In this document: piece by piece, positions 9,975 to 20,632 of the stretch
How positions within the stretch are numbered: the stretch's first letter is position 1
Layout of the letters: each line of letters begins with the position of its first letter
From: Candidatus Symbiopectobacterium sp. NZEC151
GTDB taxonomy: Bacteria; Pseudomonadota; Gammaproteobacteria; Enterobacterales; Enterobacteriaceae
Assembly (NCBI RefSeq): GCF_025962655.1
Contig: NZ_JAGFPE010000010.1
Coordinates: 1-64,000 of the forward strand
DNA length: 64,000 nucleotides
Reading direction: 5' to 3'
Translations under genes and position numbers: made by a program
Notes under the pieces: generated by a model
The model's database searches: none
Told to the model about the DNA's origin: nothing
The model's input: the letters and a program-made list of their open reading frames with translations, nothing else

Positions 9975-10538
9975 ATGAATTTACAGCATCATTTTCTTAT
10001 CGCCATGCCAGCCGTTCAGGATCCGGTATTCAAACGCGCCCTGATCTATATTTTCGAGCACAATGAAGACGGTGCAATGGGGCTTATCGTCAACAAACCG
10101 ATGGACCAATTTTCGGTAGAAGACATCCTGAGCAAGCTGCGTATCGAGCCGACGCCTCGCGATCCCGACATTCGTCTGGATAAGCCGGTGTTCTCCGGTG
10201 GTCCGCTGGCGGACGATCGCGGTTTTATTCTGCACACGCCGCAGTCGGGTTTTGGTTCCAGCATCAGTATTTCCAGCGATGTCATGGTTACCACGTCAAA
10301 AGATGTGCTGGAGACGCTGGGCACACCGACACAGCCACGGGAAACGATGGTGGCCTTGGGGTATTCCGGCTGGGAACAGGGACAATTGGAAACAGAACTG
10401 CTGGAGAACGTGTGGCTCACCGCCCCCGCAGAAGCCGATATCCTGTTCCATACCCCGATCGCAGAGCGCTGGCGCATGGCGGCGAAAAGGATTGGTATCG
10501 ATATCCACAATATCGTGGCCGATGCGGGGCATGCCTGA
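9975..10538 (+). CDS. yqgE: UPF0301 (AlgH-family) protein YqgE
   Basis: A 187-residue protein of the UPF0301/AlgH family, homologous to E. coli YqgE. It begins [19 protein letters not shown] and contains the conserved [11 protein letters not shown] and [16 protein letters not shown] segments. The biochemical role is unknown; the Pseudomonas AlgH member was linked to alginate regulation, which need not apply here. The stop codon overlaps the ruvX start by one base (TGATG), so the pair is translationally coupled. Confidence 0.95.
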   Translation: MNLQHHFLIAMPAVQDPVFKRALIYIFEHNEDGAMGLIVNKPMDQFSVEDILSKLRIEPTPRDPDIRLDKPVFSGGPLADDRGFILHTPQSGFGSSISISSDVMVTTSKDVLETLGTPTQPRETMVALGYSGWEQGQLETELLENVWLTAPAEADILFHTPIAERWRMAAKRIGIDIHNIVADAGHA

Positions 10539-10966
10539 TGACCAACCGAACCCTGATGGCCTTCGATTTTGGCACCAAAAGCATCGGTGTTGCCATCGGC
10601 CAGGAAGTCACCGGCACTGCGCGACCGCTTACGGCGTTCAAGGCGCAGGACGGCGTGCCTGACTGGAACCAGGTAGAGAAAATACTCAACGAGTGGCAGC
10701 CTGATTTACTGGTGGTGGGGTTGCCGCTGAACATGGATGGCACCGAGCAGGAGCTGACCGCAAGAGCGCGCAAGTTCGCCAACCGTTTACACGGGCGTTT
10801 CGGCAAACCGGTGGAACTACAGGATGAACGTCTGAGCACCGTAGAAGCACGGGCTGACCTGTTTGAACGCGGTGGGTTTCGCGCATTGAATAAAGGCCAG
10901 GTGGATGCCACCTCGGCCGTCATTATTCTGGAAAGCTGGTTTAGTCGTCAAACGCCGGGGCAGTAA
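10538..10966 (+). CDS. ruvX: RuvX/YqgF RNase-H-fold nuclease, pre-16S rRNA processing
   Basis: A 142-residue RNase-H-fold protein. Family features are the N-terminal [17 protein letters not shown], the middle [14 protein letters not shown] and [12 protein letters not shown] segments, and the C-terminal [11 protein letters not shown] with a conserved Asp. E. coli YqgF is 138 aa and is implicated in maturation of the 16S rRNA 5' end. I choose the ATG at 10538 because it overlaps the yqgE stop and aligns with the family N-terminus. The next gene, fbp, belongs to a different E. coli neighbourhood, so conserved order breaks here. Confidence 0.96.
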   Translation: MTNRTLMAFDFGTKSIGVAIGQEVTGTARPLTAFKAQDGVPDWNQVEKILNEWQPDLLVVGLPLNMDGTEQELTARARKFANRLHGRFGKPVELQDERLSTVEARADLFERGGFRALNKGQVDATSAVIILESWFSRQTPGQ

Positions 10967-11064
10967 AGGGATACCCATCCTCTTTCACGTAGCGGGTAGG
11001 TCGGCCACGCGAAGTCGTTAGGGTATATGGCAATACCTCTCAGCGGCGTTGGTGCAAACCGTCG

Positions 11065-12069
11065 CTATTCGTCCGGGAACTCAGCGATGAAATGTTCCAC
11101 GTCGTTCACCATGGATTCGGTGCCGACAAAGAACGGGCAGCGCTGGTGCAATTTTTCCGGCGTAATATCGAGAATACGGCGTGCGCCATCGCTGGCTTTA
11201 CCGCCTGCTTGTTCCGCCAGGAATGCCATCGGGTTGCATTCGTACAGCAAACGCAATTTTCCTTTCGGATAGCTTGCGGTGCTCGGGTACAAGTAGATGC
11301 CGCCTTTCAGCAGGTTACGGTGAAAATCCGCCACCAGTGAGCCGATATAGCGCGAGGTGTAAGGACGCTGCGTTGCCTCATCCTGTTCCTGACAGTACTT
11401 GATGTACTTCTTCACGCCCTGCGGGAATTTGATGTAGTTCCCTTCGTTAATCGAGTACATGTTCCCTTTTTCCGGGAAATGCACGCGTTCGTGCGACAGG
11501 CAGAAAACGCCCAGGGAAGGATCGTAAGTAAAGGCATGCACGCCGTGACCGGTGGTGTACACCAGCATGGTCGAGGAGCCGTATACGATATAACCCGCCG
11601 CCACCTGCTTGTTACCCGGTTGCAGGAAATCCGCTTCCGTGACCGGCGTACCCAACGGGGTAATACGACGGTAAATGGAGAAAATGGTGCCAACAGATAC
11701 GTTAACATCAATGTTGGAAGAACCATCCAGCGGGTCCATTAACACCACATATTTGGCGTTTAGACCGCGGTCGCCTTCAAAAACGACGATCTCATCTTCT
11801 TCTTCGGAGGCAATCCCCGCTACTTCACCACGCGCTTTCAGTGCCGCTTTCAGTTTTTCATTGGCATACAGATCCAGCTTCATCTGCACTTCGCCCTGAA
11901 CGTTCGACACGCCGCTGGTTCCCAGGATATCAACCAGTCCAGCCTTGTTGATATCACGGTGAATAATTTTGGCGCCCAGTTTGAGTGCGGACAACAGCGC
12001 GGTCAGTTCACCGGTTGCGTGAGAGAAATCGTGCTGTTTTTCGACGATAAATTCGCCTAACGTTTTCAT
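11065..12069 (-). CDS. fbp: Fructose-1,6-bisphosphatase class 1
   Basis: A 334-residue enzyme hydrolysing fructose 1,6-bisphosphate to fructose 6-phosphate, the committed gluconeogenic step. Metal- and substrate-binding signatures are intact: SEEEDE near residue 96, [12 protein letters not shown] near residue 110, and [10 protein letters not shown] and [15 protein letters not shown] in the C-terminal half. E. coli Fbp is 332 aa. It is divergent from mpl with a 166-bp shared control region, the same arrangement as in E. coli. Confidence 0.98.
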   Translation of the reverse strand: MKTLGEFIVEKQHDFSHATGELTALLSALKLGAKIIHRDINKAGLVDILGTSGVSNVQGEVQMKLDLYANEKLKAALKARGEVAGIASEEEDEIVVFEGDRGLNAKYVVLMDPLDGSSNIDVNVSVGTIFSIYRRITPLGTPVTEADFLQPGNKQVAAGYIVYGSSTMLVYTTGHGVHAFTYDPSLGVFCLSHERVHFPEKGNMYSINEGNYIKFPQGVKKYIKYCQEQDEATQRPYTSRYIGSLVADFHRNLLKGGIYLYPSTASYPKGKLRLLYECNPMAFLAEQAGGKASDGARRILDITPEKLHQRCPFFVGTESMVNDVEHFIAEFPDE

Positions 12070-12235
12070 AACACTATTCCAGAATCTACGAATGAAAAGC
12101 GGTTTCAGTTTTCACCGCTCATGTTTGCGCATGCAGTGTAGCCCAAACAGAAAGCCGCACCTAGTCAAATCCATTTCTTATGCGTAATCCAGGCGCTAGA
12201 ATACGCGAAGACTTTCAGGAACTGATGGAAAATGT

Positions 12236-13627
12236 ATGCGTATTCATATTTTGGGCATCTGTGGCACCTTTATGGGCGGTTTGGCACTGCTCGCTCGTTC
12301 ATTGGGACATGAGGTTACCGGTTCGGATGCCAACGTCTATCCTCCGATGAGCACGTTGCTGGAAGAACAAGGCATCAGCCTCATTCAGGGCTATGACCCG
12401 TCGCAGTTAGACCCCGCGCCGGACCTGGTGATCATTGGCAACGCCATGAGTCGCGGCAACCCTTGCGTCGAGGCGGTGCTGGAAAAAAACATTCCCTACG
12501 TCTCCGGGCCACAGTGGCTGCATGACGCGGTGCTGCGTGAACGCTGGGTGATTGCCGTTGCGGGCACACACGGTAAAACCACCACCGCCGGGATGGTAAC
12601 CTGGATTCTGGAAGCCTGCGGCTACCAACCCGGATTCGTCATCGGTGGTGTTCCCGGCAACTTTACCGTTTCTGCCCGCTTGGGTGGCGGCACCTTTATG
12701 GTAGTGGAAGCCGACGAATATGACTGTGCGTTCTTCGACAAACGTTCAAAATTCGTGCACTATGCGCCGCGCACGCTGATCCTGAACAACCTCGAATTCG
12801 ATCATGCGGATATTTTTGACGATCTGAAAGCCATCCAGAAACAGTTCCACCATCTGGTTCGTCTGGTGCCGGGAACCGGTAAAATCATATTGCCAGACAA
12901 TGATTTACACCTTAAACAGGTGATGGGTATGGGCTGTTGGAGCGAGCAGGAGTTAGTGGGTGACGACGGTGTCTGGAAAGCGAAAAAAGTCACGACCGAT
13001 GCCAGCGAATTTCAGGTTTATCTGAACGATGAGTGGGTCGGCGAAGTACGTTGGAAGCTGGTGGGCGAGCACAACATGCATAACGCCCTGATGGCCATCG
13101 CGGCGGCGCGCCATGTCGGCGTGCCCGCAGAAGAAGCCTGCCGTGCGCTGGGCGGATTTATCAACGCCCGTCGCCGCCTTGAACTACGCGGCACCGTCAA
13201 CAACATTAGCGTCTACGACGATTTTGCACACCACCCAACGGCGATCCTTGCCACGTTGGCCGCATTACGCAGCAAAGTGGGCGGAACGGCACGCATTTTG
13301 GCCGTGCTGGAGCCACGCTCTAACACCATGAAAATGGGCGTTATCAAGAATGAGCTAGCCCCGTCATTAGGCCGTGCAGACGAGGTGTTCCTGTTCCAGC
13401 CGCAGCACATTCCGTGGCAGGTGGTTGAAGTGGCTGATGCCTGTGTGCAGCCGGCGCACTGGAGCGCGGATATCGACACGCTGGTAGAGATGATCGCCAA
13501 AACCGCTCAACCGGGTGACCATATTCTGGTGATGAGTAACGGCGGGTTCGGCAATATTCACAACACGCTGCTGGCGGCGTTGGAGAAGAAAGCAGCATCC
13601 GCGCAGGATGAAAGCGACGAGCGGTAA
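12236..13627 (+). CDS. mpl: UDP-MurNAc:L-alanyl-gamma-D-glutamyl-meso-diaminopimelate ligase
   Basis: A 463-residue Mur-family ligase that re-attaches the recycled murein tripeptide to UDP-MurNAc. Features: N-terminal nucleotide loop HILGICGTFMGGLALLAR, central ATP-binding AVAGTHGKTTTAGM near residue 108, and the C-terminal DDFAHHPTAI segment with LEPRSNTMKMG. E. coli Mpl is 457 aa. ATG 12236 has no strong Shine-Dalgarno (ATGGAAAATGT) but aligns with the family N-terminus. It is followed by a hairpin and a small palindromic element, then convergent purA. Confidence 0.96.
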   Translation: MRIHILGICGTFMGGLALLARSLGHEVTGSDANVYPPMSTLLEEQGISLIQGYDPSQLDPAPDLVIIGNAMSRGNPCVEAVLEKNIPYVSGPQWLHDAVLRERWVIAVAGTHGKTTTAGMVTWILEACGYQPGFVIGGVPGNFTVSARLGGGTFMVVEADEYDCAFFDKRSKFVHYAPRTLILNNLEFDHADIFDDLKAIQKQFHHLVRLVPGTGKIILPDNDLHLKQVMGMGCWSEQELVGDDGVWKAKKVTTDASEFQVYLNDEWVGEVRWKLVGEHNMHNALMAIAAARHVGVPAEEACRALGGFINARRRLELRGTVNNISVYDDFAHHPTAILATLAALRSKVGGTARILAVLEPRSNTMKMGVIKNELAPSLGRADEVFLFQPQHIPWQVVEVADACVQPAHWSADIDTLVEMIAKTAQPGDHILVMSNGGFGNIHNTLLAALEKKAASAQDESDER

Positions 13628-13644
13628 AACAGAACTAAAGCCAA

Positions 13645-13664
13645 AAGGACGGCTTTTCGTCCTT
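13645..13664 (+). terminator. Hairpin after mpl
   Basis: Stem AAGGACG/CGTCCTT (7 bp) with loop GCTTTT, 18 bp after the mpl stop. It shares the GGACGG/CGTCC stem sequence with the stronger terminator at 13803-13829. No long T-run follows on the + strand. Confidence 0.6.
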
Positions 13665-13711
13665 CGAGGTTGCTGATAAACCGACCTAAAACAGCGACAC
13701 TCACCTCTCTC

Positions 13712-13795
13712 TGTCATCCTCGGCGCAAGCCGGGGATCTCTGCCAGAAGAAACGCGTTTCACCTGCAAGAGATTCCCGCCTTCGCGGGAATGACA
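13712..13795. repeat. MITE-like palindromic element between mpl and purA
   Basis: An 84-bp element with imperfect terminal inverted repeats: left end TGTCATCCTCGGCGCAAG, right end CTTCGCGGGAATGACA preceded by GAGATTCCCG. The motif 'GATTCCCGCCTTCGCGGGAATGACA-like' is a widespread type of bacterial intergenic palindrome. It has no coding capacity and lies exactly between the mpl and purA terminator hairpins, a harmless insertion point. Confidence 0.7.
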
Positions 13796-13802
13796 GAACG
13801 TC

Positions 13803-13829
13803 AAAAAGGACGGTTTCCCGTCCTTTTTT
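13803..13829. terminator. Intrinsic terminator shared by purA and mpl
   Basis: An 11-bp inverted repeat AAAAAGGACGG / CCGTCCTTTTT with loop TTTC, A-rich on the left and T-rich on the right. It can terminate leftward purA transcription (purA ends at 13858) as well as any rightward read-through from mpl. Confidence 0.9.
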
Positions 13830-13857
13830 CGTTGATGCGTTTAGTATGGTTTACACA

Positions 13858-15189
<1,332 letters not shown>

Positions 15190-15254
15190 CTATCATCTCA
15201 CTTGGTTGCTTTCAGTACTTTTAGCATACGTTTGCGCACATTTTTTGAGGCAAT

Positions 15255-15455
15255 TTAGCTTCCCGCGCGATGACGCAACATGTAGTAGATCACAATGCCA
15301 GCAACCACTAATCCGCCGCCAAAACGGCGTAAAATTGTATCTGGCTGCTGCGCCATCGCCAGGATCATACGACGCCAAATCCGTGGAAACAGCAGCGGCC
15401 CCAGCCCTTCCACAATCAAGACCAGGCCCAGCGCCAGCCAAATAGTGATACTCAT
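15255..15455 (-). CDS. yjeT: DUF2065 small inner-membrane protein YjeT
   Basis: A 66-residue protein with two hydrophobic segments, starting MSITIWLALGLVLIVEGLGP and ending ILRRFGGGLVVAGIVIYYML, the DUF2065 pattern. E. coli YjeT is 65 aa. The ATG at 15455 follows GGAGTGGGT, and upstream in-frame residues do not resemble the family, so I reject the longer frame. The function is not established. It sits between hflC and purA as in E. coli. Confidence 0.88.
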   Translation of the reverse strand: MSITIWLALGLVLIVEGLGPLLFPRIWRRMILAMAQQPDTILRRFGGGLVVAGIVIYYMLRHRAGS

Positions 15456-15486
15456 ACCCACTCCGATGAAAAATTTTGCCATTAAA

Positions 15487-15513
15487 AAAGCCCGTATAAC
15501 CATACGGGCTTTT
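15487..15513 (-). terminator. Terminator after hflC
   Basis: A perfect inverted repeat AAAAGCCCGTAT / ATACGGGCTTTT with loop AACC lies 22 bp past the hflC stop, followed by T's on the leftward strand. It probably ends the hfq-hflX-hflK-hflC transcript, at least partly, before yjeT. Confidence 0.88.
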
Positions 15514-15534
15514 GGTGAAAAACGGTAACGCTAA

Positions 15535-16524
15535 TCAGCGTGCAAGCGAGGTCGTGGGTGAACGCATATAGCGGAAGAAGTCGCTATCCGGGCTGAGCAC
15601 CATCACGTCCTGATTGTCGTTGAAGCTGGCTTCATAGGCACGCAGGCTACGGATAAAGGCATAGAAGTTCGGATCTTCGCTAAACGCGTTGGCAAACAGC
15701 TTGGCCGCTTCCGCATCCCCTTCACCGCGCATGATCAGCGCTTCACGTTCCGCTTCGGCCAGAGTGCGGGTCACCAGATAATCTGCCGCCGCTTTCAGTT
15801 TCTCAGCCTGTTCCTGACCTTGAGAACGGTGACGACGGGCAACCGCTTCACGTTCTGCACGCATACGGGCGAAGATCGCATCCGACACTTCCGTCGGCAG
15901 GTTGATCTGCTTGATACGCACATCGATCACTTCGATACCGAGAGCCGCCATACTGTTCGGGTTGATGTGCGGTTGCGCACCCTTGGTCTCTTGCTCCACG
16001 CGCGCAGCAGCAGAGGCAATGGCGCTATCCGCTTCCGTGGTTTCACCGGTACCGGTATTCAGCGCATCACGCACGTCCAACATCAGTCGGCCACGAGAAT
16101 CGGTAACAATACCACGCACGTCTAAACGGCCGATTTCAGAACGCAAGCGGTCGCTGAACTTACGTTTGAGCAGCACTTCAGCCTGAGAAATGTCACCGCC
16201 GCCTGTCGCCAGGTAGTAGCGGCTGAAATCACTGATGCGCCATTTGATGTAAGAATCCACGATCAGGTCTTTCTGCTCCGAAGTAATGAAGCGATCGGCC
16301 TGATTTTCCATGGTTTGGATACGCGCATCCAACGTCTTCACGGTATCAATAAACGGGACTTTGAACTGCAAGCCCGGCGAGTAAATAACGGGTTTGTTCT
16401 CGCCATCGCGCAATACTTTGCCAAAGCGCATCACGATCCCACGCTGGCCTTCCTGCACCACAAACACTGAGGCATAGAGCACCATCAGCACTAGGGCGAG
16501 GATAAAAACGATAGACTTACGCAT
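15535..16524 (-). CDS. hflC: HflC, SPFH-family regulator of protease FtsH
   Basis: A 329-residue inner-membrane protein with one N-terminal membrane anchor (residues about 4-22) and a periplasmic prohibitin/SPFH (band 7) domain. It forms the HflKC complex that surrounds and modulates FtsH. The start MRKSIVFILALVLMVLYASVFVVQEGQRGIV and later RMRAEREAVARRHRSQGQEQAEKLKA region agree with E. coli HflC (334 aa). It starts 2 bp after the hflK stop, so it is co-translated. Confidence 0.97.
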   Translation of the reverse strand: MRKSIVFILALVLMVLYASVFVVQEGQRGIVMRFGKVLRDGENKPVIYSPGLQFKVPFIDTVKTLDARIQTMENQADRFITSEQKDLIVDSYIKWRISDFSRYYLATGGGDISQAEVLLKRKFSDRLRSEIGRLDVRGIVTDSRGRLMLDVRDALNTGTGETTEADSAIASAAARVEQETKGAQPHINPNSMAALGIEVIDVRIKQINLPTEVSDAIFARMRAEREAVARRHRSQGQEQAEKLKAAADYLVTRTLAEAEREALIMRGEGDAEAAKLFANAFSEDPNFYAFIRSLRAYEASFNDNQDVMVLSPDSDFFRYMRSPTTSLAR

Positions 16525-16526
16525 TA

Positions 16527-17774
16527 TTATTCTCTCCCAAAATCACGCTGCGCGTTTGCACGACGCTGGTCCATGACAGTTCCACCCGTGCTGGTACGGG
16601 TTTGTCCGGTGGTTGCTCCGTTGTTATTCGGTGCAGACGGCAGACGCATCGGCGCAGCCGTGGTGTTACTGGTCGCGTTACCGCTGGCATTGCCAGTCTG
16701 ACCGCGCATCAGTTGATCCAACGGCAGCACCATCAGGCTGTTGCCTTTGTCATTAACCAACACTTTCCGGGTATGTCCCAGTACGCGCTCCATGCTTTCG
16801 ATATAGAGACGTTCGCGGGTAATTTCTGGCGCGGCTTTGTATTCCGGCAGAATCTTGGCAAAACGCGCCACTTCACCCTGCGCTTCAAGCGTGATACGAG
16901 CGCGATAAGCGCGCGCCTCTTCCAGCACACGCTGTGCCTGGCCGTTGGCACGCGGCTGCACTTCGTTGGCATAGGCTTCTGCTTCACGGATGTATTGCTG
17001 TTCGTTCTCACGAGCAGCAATCGCGTCATCAAACGCAGCTTTCACTTCCTCCGGCGGACGCGCCGCCTGGAAGTTAACGTCCAACAGGGTTAACCCCATG
17101 TTGTACGGACGAATGGTCTCTTCCAATACGCGTTGCGTGTCAGTACGCACGATGGAGCGCCCCTCAGTGAGGATTTTGTCCATGGTGTATTTACCGATAA
17201 CCCCGCGCAGGGCGCTGTCCGTCGCCTGACGCAGACTGTCGTCAGCATTGGTGACGCTAAACAGATAGCGCTCCGGCTCCGTGACACGATACTGAACGTT
17301 CATCTCCACGCGCACCACGTTTTCATCCGACGTCAACATCACGCCCGATGTGGCCAATTCACGCACAGACTCCACGTTTACCGCACGAACCGAGTCGATA
17401 AATGTCGGTTTCCAGTTCAGACCCGGCCCTACCAGGTGGCTGAACTTGCCAAAGCGTGTTACTACGCCGCGCTCGGCTTCTCGGATGGTGTAAAAGCCGC
17501 TCGCGGCCCAAATCACCACTGCCGCCACCGCGACAATACCCACGACACGGCCGCCCAGGCCGCTGCCAGAGGTGCCGCCGCCGTTACCTGAATTCCTGCT
17601 TCCGCCCAGTTCGCCCAGCTTTTTGCTCAGCTTGCGGAAGATATCATCCAGATCGGGAGGACCTTGATCCCGGCCGCCTTTATTATTGTTTCCGCCAGAG
17701 TTGCCGCCTTGATTATTGCTGCTCCCCCACGGGTCGCGGTCCTGTCCGTTATTACCGGGCTGATTCCACGCCAT
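16527..17774 (-). CDS. hflK: HflK, SPFH-family regulator of protease FtsH
   Basis: A 415-residue partner of HflC. The N-terminal 75 residues are cytoplasmic, Gly/Asn-rich (NNQGGNSGGNNNKGGRDQGPPDLDDIF), followed by a single membrane segment at about residues 80-100 and a periplasmic SPFH domain beginning IREAERGVVTRFGKFSHLVGPGL. The low-complexity C-terminal tail is rich in Thr, Asn and Gly. E. coli HflK is 419 aa. Lies between hflX and hflC. Confidence 0.97.
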   Translation of the reverse strand: MAWNQPGNNGQDRDPWGSSNNQGGNSGGNNNKGGRDQGPPDLDDIFRKLSKKLGELGGSRNSGNGGGTSGSGLGGRVVGIVAVAAVVIWAASGFYTIREAERGVVTRFGKFSHLVGPGLNWKPTFIDSVRAVNVESVRELATSGVMLTSDENVVRVEMNVQYRVTEPERYLFSVTNADDSLRQATDSALRGVIGKYTMDKILTEGRSIVRTDTQRVLEETIRPYNMGLTLLDVNFQAARPPEEVKAAFDDAIAARENEQQYIREAEAYANEVQPRANGQAQRVLEEARAYRARITLEAQGEVARFAKILPEYKAAPEITRERLYIESMERVLGHTRKVLVNDKGNSLMVLPLDQLMRGQTGNASGNATSNTTAAPMRLPSAPNNNGATTGQTRTSTGGTVMDQRRANAQRDFGRE

Positions 17775-17865
17775 GTTTTAGCTCCATTCTTTTATGATTG
17801 GTGTTCTTCAGGTTCAATATCCCAGAGTCCGCAGAACGATGCCGATATCGACCAACAAGTCAGTC

Positions 17866-19146
17866 TCAAACCACATAATCCGCGAGTTCTTGCTCTTGTT
17901 TGCAAAGACGACGCCAGTCCACCATCGGCATACGCACGATAAGACCCACGCGACCGTCTTCCTCAATCCATTCTTTTTCTATTGCCTGAAGCTGGTAAAA
18001 ACGACTACGAAGGCGTCCTGCCTGCGGAGGAAGGCTCAGAGAATAATGTGCGATGTCCCCTGATAGCCGCTCCGTCAATGCCTGAAATAACAACGAAATT
18101 CCGTCACCCGTCTGGGCAGAAAGCCATACCCTGACCGGCACATTCTCTTCGTTGCGATCGATACGCGGAACGAAACCGTCCAACATGTCGATTTTGTTCA
18201 TCACGAGCAGCACAGGAATCTCATCAGCCTCGATTTCCGCCAGCACGTCATTTACCGCCACGATATTCTCGTTAATACGAGGATCGGCAGCATCCACTAA
18301 GTGCAACAGCAACGACGCCTGACGCGTTTCCTGTAATGTCGCTTTAAACGCCGCCACCAAATCGTGCGGCAAGTGACGAATAAATCCCACGGTGTCGGCC
18401 AACACCGTATCCCCGACATCCACAACATTAATCCGTCGCAGCGTAGGATCCAGTGTGGCAAACAGCTGATCGGCAGCATAAACGCCTGCCGCTGTCATTT
18501 CGTTAAACAGGGTGGATTTTCCGGCGTTGGTGTAGCCCACCAGTGCAACCGTGGGCACATCCGCGCGCGTTCTGGCGCGACGCCCTTGTTCACGCTGCTT
18601 CTCCACGCGCTCAAGGCGAGAGAGGATTTGGCTGATACGGTTACGCAACAAGCGACGGTCAGTTTCGAGCTGGGTTTCACCCGGCCCACGCAGGCCAATC
18701 CCCCCTTTCTGACGCTCAAGGTGCGTCCATCCCCTTACCAAACGCGTGGCAAGGTGACGCAACTGCGCCAGTTCAACCTGCAATTTCCCCTCGTGAGTAC
18801 GCGCACGCTGGGCAAAAATATCCAGAATCAATCCGGTTCTGTCGATAACACGGCATTCGCACAAACGCTCAAGGTTACGCTCCTGAGCAGGCGTCAGCGC
18901 ATGATTGAACAGCACAACAAAGGCATCGGTGGCTTTCACCGCCTGCGCAATTTCTTCCGCCTTGCCTTCACCCACAAAATATTTGGAGTGCGGTGCCTTA
19001 CGGCTACCGGTGATCACCTGCAATGACTCGATACCGGCGGAGGAAACCAGAGATTCAAACTCCAGCAAATCGTCCGTATCTCTGTCTTGCGAAAAATAAA
19101 TATGAACCAATACGGCCCGTTCACCGGCTTCATAACGGTCAAACAA
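17866..19146 (-). CDS. hflX: Ribosome-associated GTPase HflX
   Basis: A 426-residue GTPase that in E. coli splits stalled or heat-damaged ribosomes. It has the N-terminal HflX domain ([12 protein letters not shown] and [11 protein letters not shown]), the coiled glycine-rich [18 protein letters not shown] linker, then a G domain: G1 GYTNAGKST near residue 203, G3 [10 protein letters not shown] near residue 248, G4 NKIDML near residue 320. Located between hfq and hflK as in E. coli, 92 bp downstream of hfq. Confidence 0.97.
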   Translation of the reverse strand: MFDRYEAGERAVLVHIYFSQDRDTDDLLEFESLVSSAGIESLQVITGSRKAPHSKYFVGEGKAEEIAQAVKATDAFVVLFNHALTPAQERNLERLCECRVIDRTGLILDIFAQRARTHEGKLQVELAQLRHLATRLVRGWTHLERQKGGIGLRGPGETQLETDRRLLRNRISQILSRLERVEKQREQGRRARTRADVPTVALVGYTNAGKSTLFNEMTAAGVYAADQLFATLDPTLRRINVVDVGDTVLADTVGFIRHLPHDLVAAFKATLQETRQASLLLHLVDAADPRINENIVAVNDVLAEIEADEIPVLLVMNKIDMLDGFVPRIDRNEENVPVRVWLSAQTGDGISLLFQALTERLSGDIAHYSLSLPPQAGRLRSRFYQLQAIEKEWIEEDGRVGLIVRMPMVDWRRLCKQEQELADYVV

Positions 19147-19238
19147 ACGTGCGACCTCTCAAACAAACGAAAAACACCCTGGTGGAAAGCGTTAGCGATG
19201 TGTACAAGCTCCCCACCGGGGTGAAAGCGCAATACGCG

Positions 19239-19538
19239 TTATTCCGCGTCATCACTTTCCTGCGCCGACGACTGCTGATTTGCAGACGAACCACCATGGT
19301 AGTTGCTGGTGCCAGGGTTATTGCTGTGATGAGAAACCGGACGAGACGGCACCACGGTGGAGATAGCGTGCTTATACACCATCTGGCTAACCGTGTTTTT
19401 CAACAAGATAACGAACTGATCGAAAGACTCGATCTGGCCCTGCAACTTGATACCATTCACCAAATAAATAGAAACCGGAACACGTTCGCGACGCAGCGCG
19501 TTCAGGAACGGGTCTTGCAAAGATTGCCCCTTAGCCAT
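19239..19538 (-). CDS. hfq: RNA chaperone Hfq
   Basis: A 99-residue Sm-like protein that pairs small RNAs with mRNAs. Residues 1-70 are essentially those of E. coli Hfq: [18 protein letters not shown], the Sm1 [18 protein letters not shown], and the Sm2 [13 protein letters not shown]. The disordered tail is Ser/Asn/Gln-rich with an acidic tip (ESDDAE), slightly shorter overall than the 102-aa E. coli protein. The spacing to miaA (149 bp) leaves room for a dedicated promoter. Confidence 0.98.
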   Translation of the reverse strand: MAKGQSLQDPFLNALRRERVPVSIYLVNGIKLQGQIESFDQFVILLKNTVSQMVYKHAISTVVPSRPVSHHSNNPGTSNYHGGSSANQQSSAQESDDAE

Positions 19539-19687
19539 TCTATATTTTCCTTATTTGCTTGTTGTTTGTAACAAAGAACCCCAAGGCTCTAAAATAATGA
19601 TGTAAAAAAGTTGTGCGCTGAGACTCGCCAATTGTACACAATCGGCCACCCTATGCACTAACTATGCGCGCATAATAAACCCGCACA

Positions 19688-20632
19688 TCAAGGTGCCTGT
19701 ACCACCGCCATCACACGTTCAAACGCATCCTGCGGTTTTTCACTGTCCAACCAATGAACGCCGTCCCAACCGCGCAACCAGGTCATTTGACGTTTCGCCA
19801 ACTGACGTGTCGCACAGATACCCCGGAACACCATCTCATCGTAATCAAACTCGCCGGATAAATATGACCACATCTGGCGATAACCAACACAACGAACAGA
19901 CGGCAAATCCTGATGTAAATCGCCCCGGGCAAAGAGCGAACGGACTTCCGCCTCAAATCCTGCCGCCAGCATCTGCTGAAAACGCAGCGCGATACGCTCG
20001 TGCAACAACTCGCGCGTCACCGGTGCGATGGCAAACTGATGCACACGGTAAGGCAACGCCTCACCCGCTGTTTTTGTCAGCTCGGTTAAAGTGTTACCTG
20101 AAACGAAAAAAACTTCCAGTGCCCGACACAGTCTCTGCGGATCATTTGGATGAATCCGAGCCGCTGCAACGGGATCAATCTCACACAATTGGCGGTGCAG
20201 TGCTTCCCACCCTTGCTCACGCGCCTGCGCTTCGATGCGCTCACGCACGGCCATGTCGGCTGACGGCAGCGGTGACAATCCCTCCAGCAGCGCCTTAAAG
20301 TACAACATGGTTCCCCCCACCAGCAGGGGAATGCGCCCGGCAGCGGTAATCTCCGCCATCTCCCGTAACGCATCGCGGCGGAAATCCGCGGCGGAATACG
20401 CCTGCGTCGGATCGAGAATATCAATCAGACGGTGTGGAGCCTGAGCCAACTCTTCGGCGCTGGGTTTGGCGCTGCCAATATCCATACCTTTATAGATAAG
20501 GGCAGAGTCTACACTAATCAACTCAACGGGCAACGATTGTCGCAACGCCATCGCCAGCGCGGTTTTTCCTGACGCGGTCGGCCCCATGATAAAAATCGCC
20601 GGGGGAAGGGCCGCGTTCACTAATTCAGTCAT
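19688..20632 (-). CDS. miaA: tRNA dimethylallyltransferase
   Basis: A 314-residue enzyme adding the dimethylallyl group to A37 of tRNAs reading UNN codons. It shows the P-loop [11 protein letters not shown] near residue 17, the [18 protein letters not shown] segment, DILDP, and [12 protein letters not shown] near residue 103. E. coli MiaA is 316 aa. The start ATG overlaps the mutL stop (ATGA at 20629-20632), indicating translational coupling with mutL. Confidence 0.97.
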   Translation of the reverse strand: MTELVNAALPPAIFIMGPTASGKTALAMALRQSLPVELISVDSALIYKGMDIGSAKPSAEELAQAPHRLIDILDPTQAYSAADFRRDALREMAEITAAGRIPLLVGGTMLYFKALLEGLSPLPSADMAVRERIEAQAREQGWEALHRQLCEIDPVAAARIHPNDPQRLCRALEVFFVSGNTLTELTKTAGEALPYRVHQFAIAPVTRELLHERIALRFQQMLAAGFEAEVRSLFARGDLHQDLPSVRCVGYRQMWSYLSGEFDYDEMVFRGICATRQLAKRQMTWLRGWDGVHWLDSEKPQDAFERVMAVVQAP

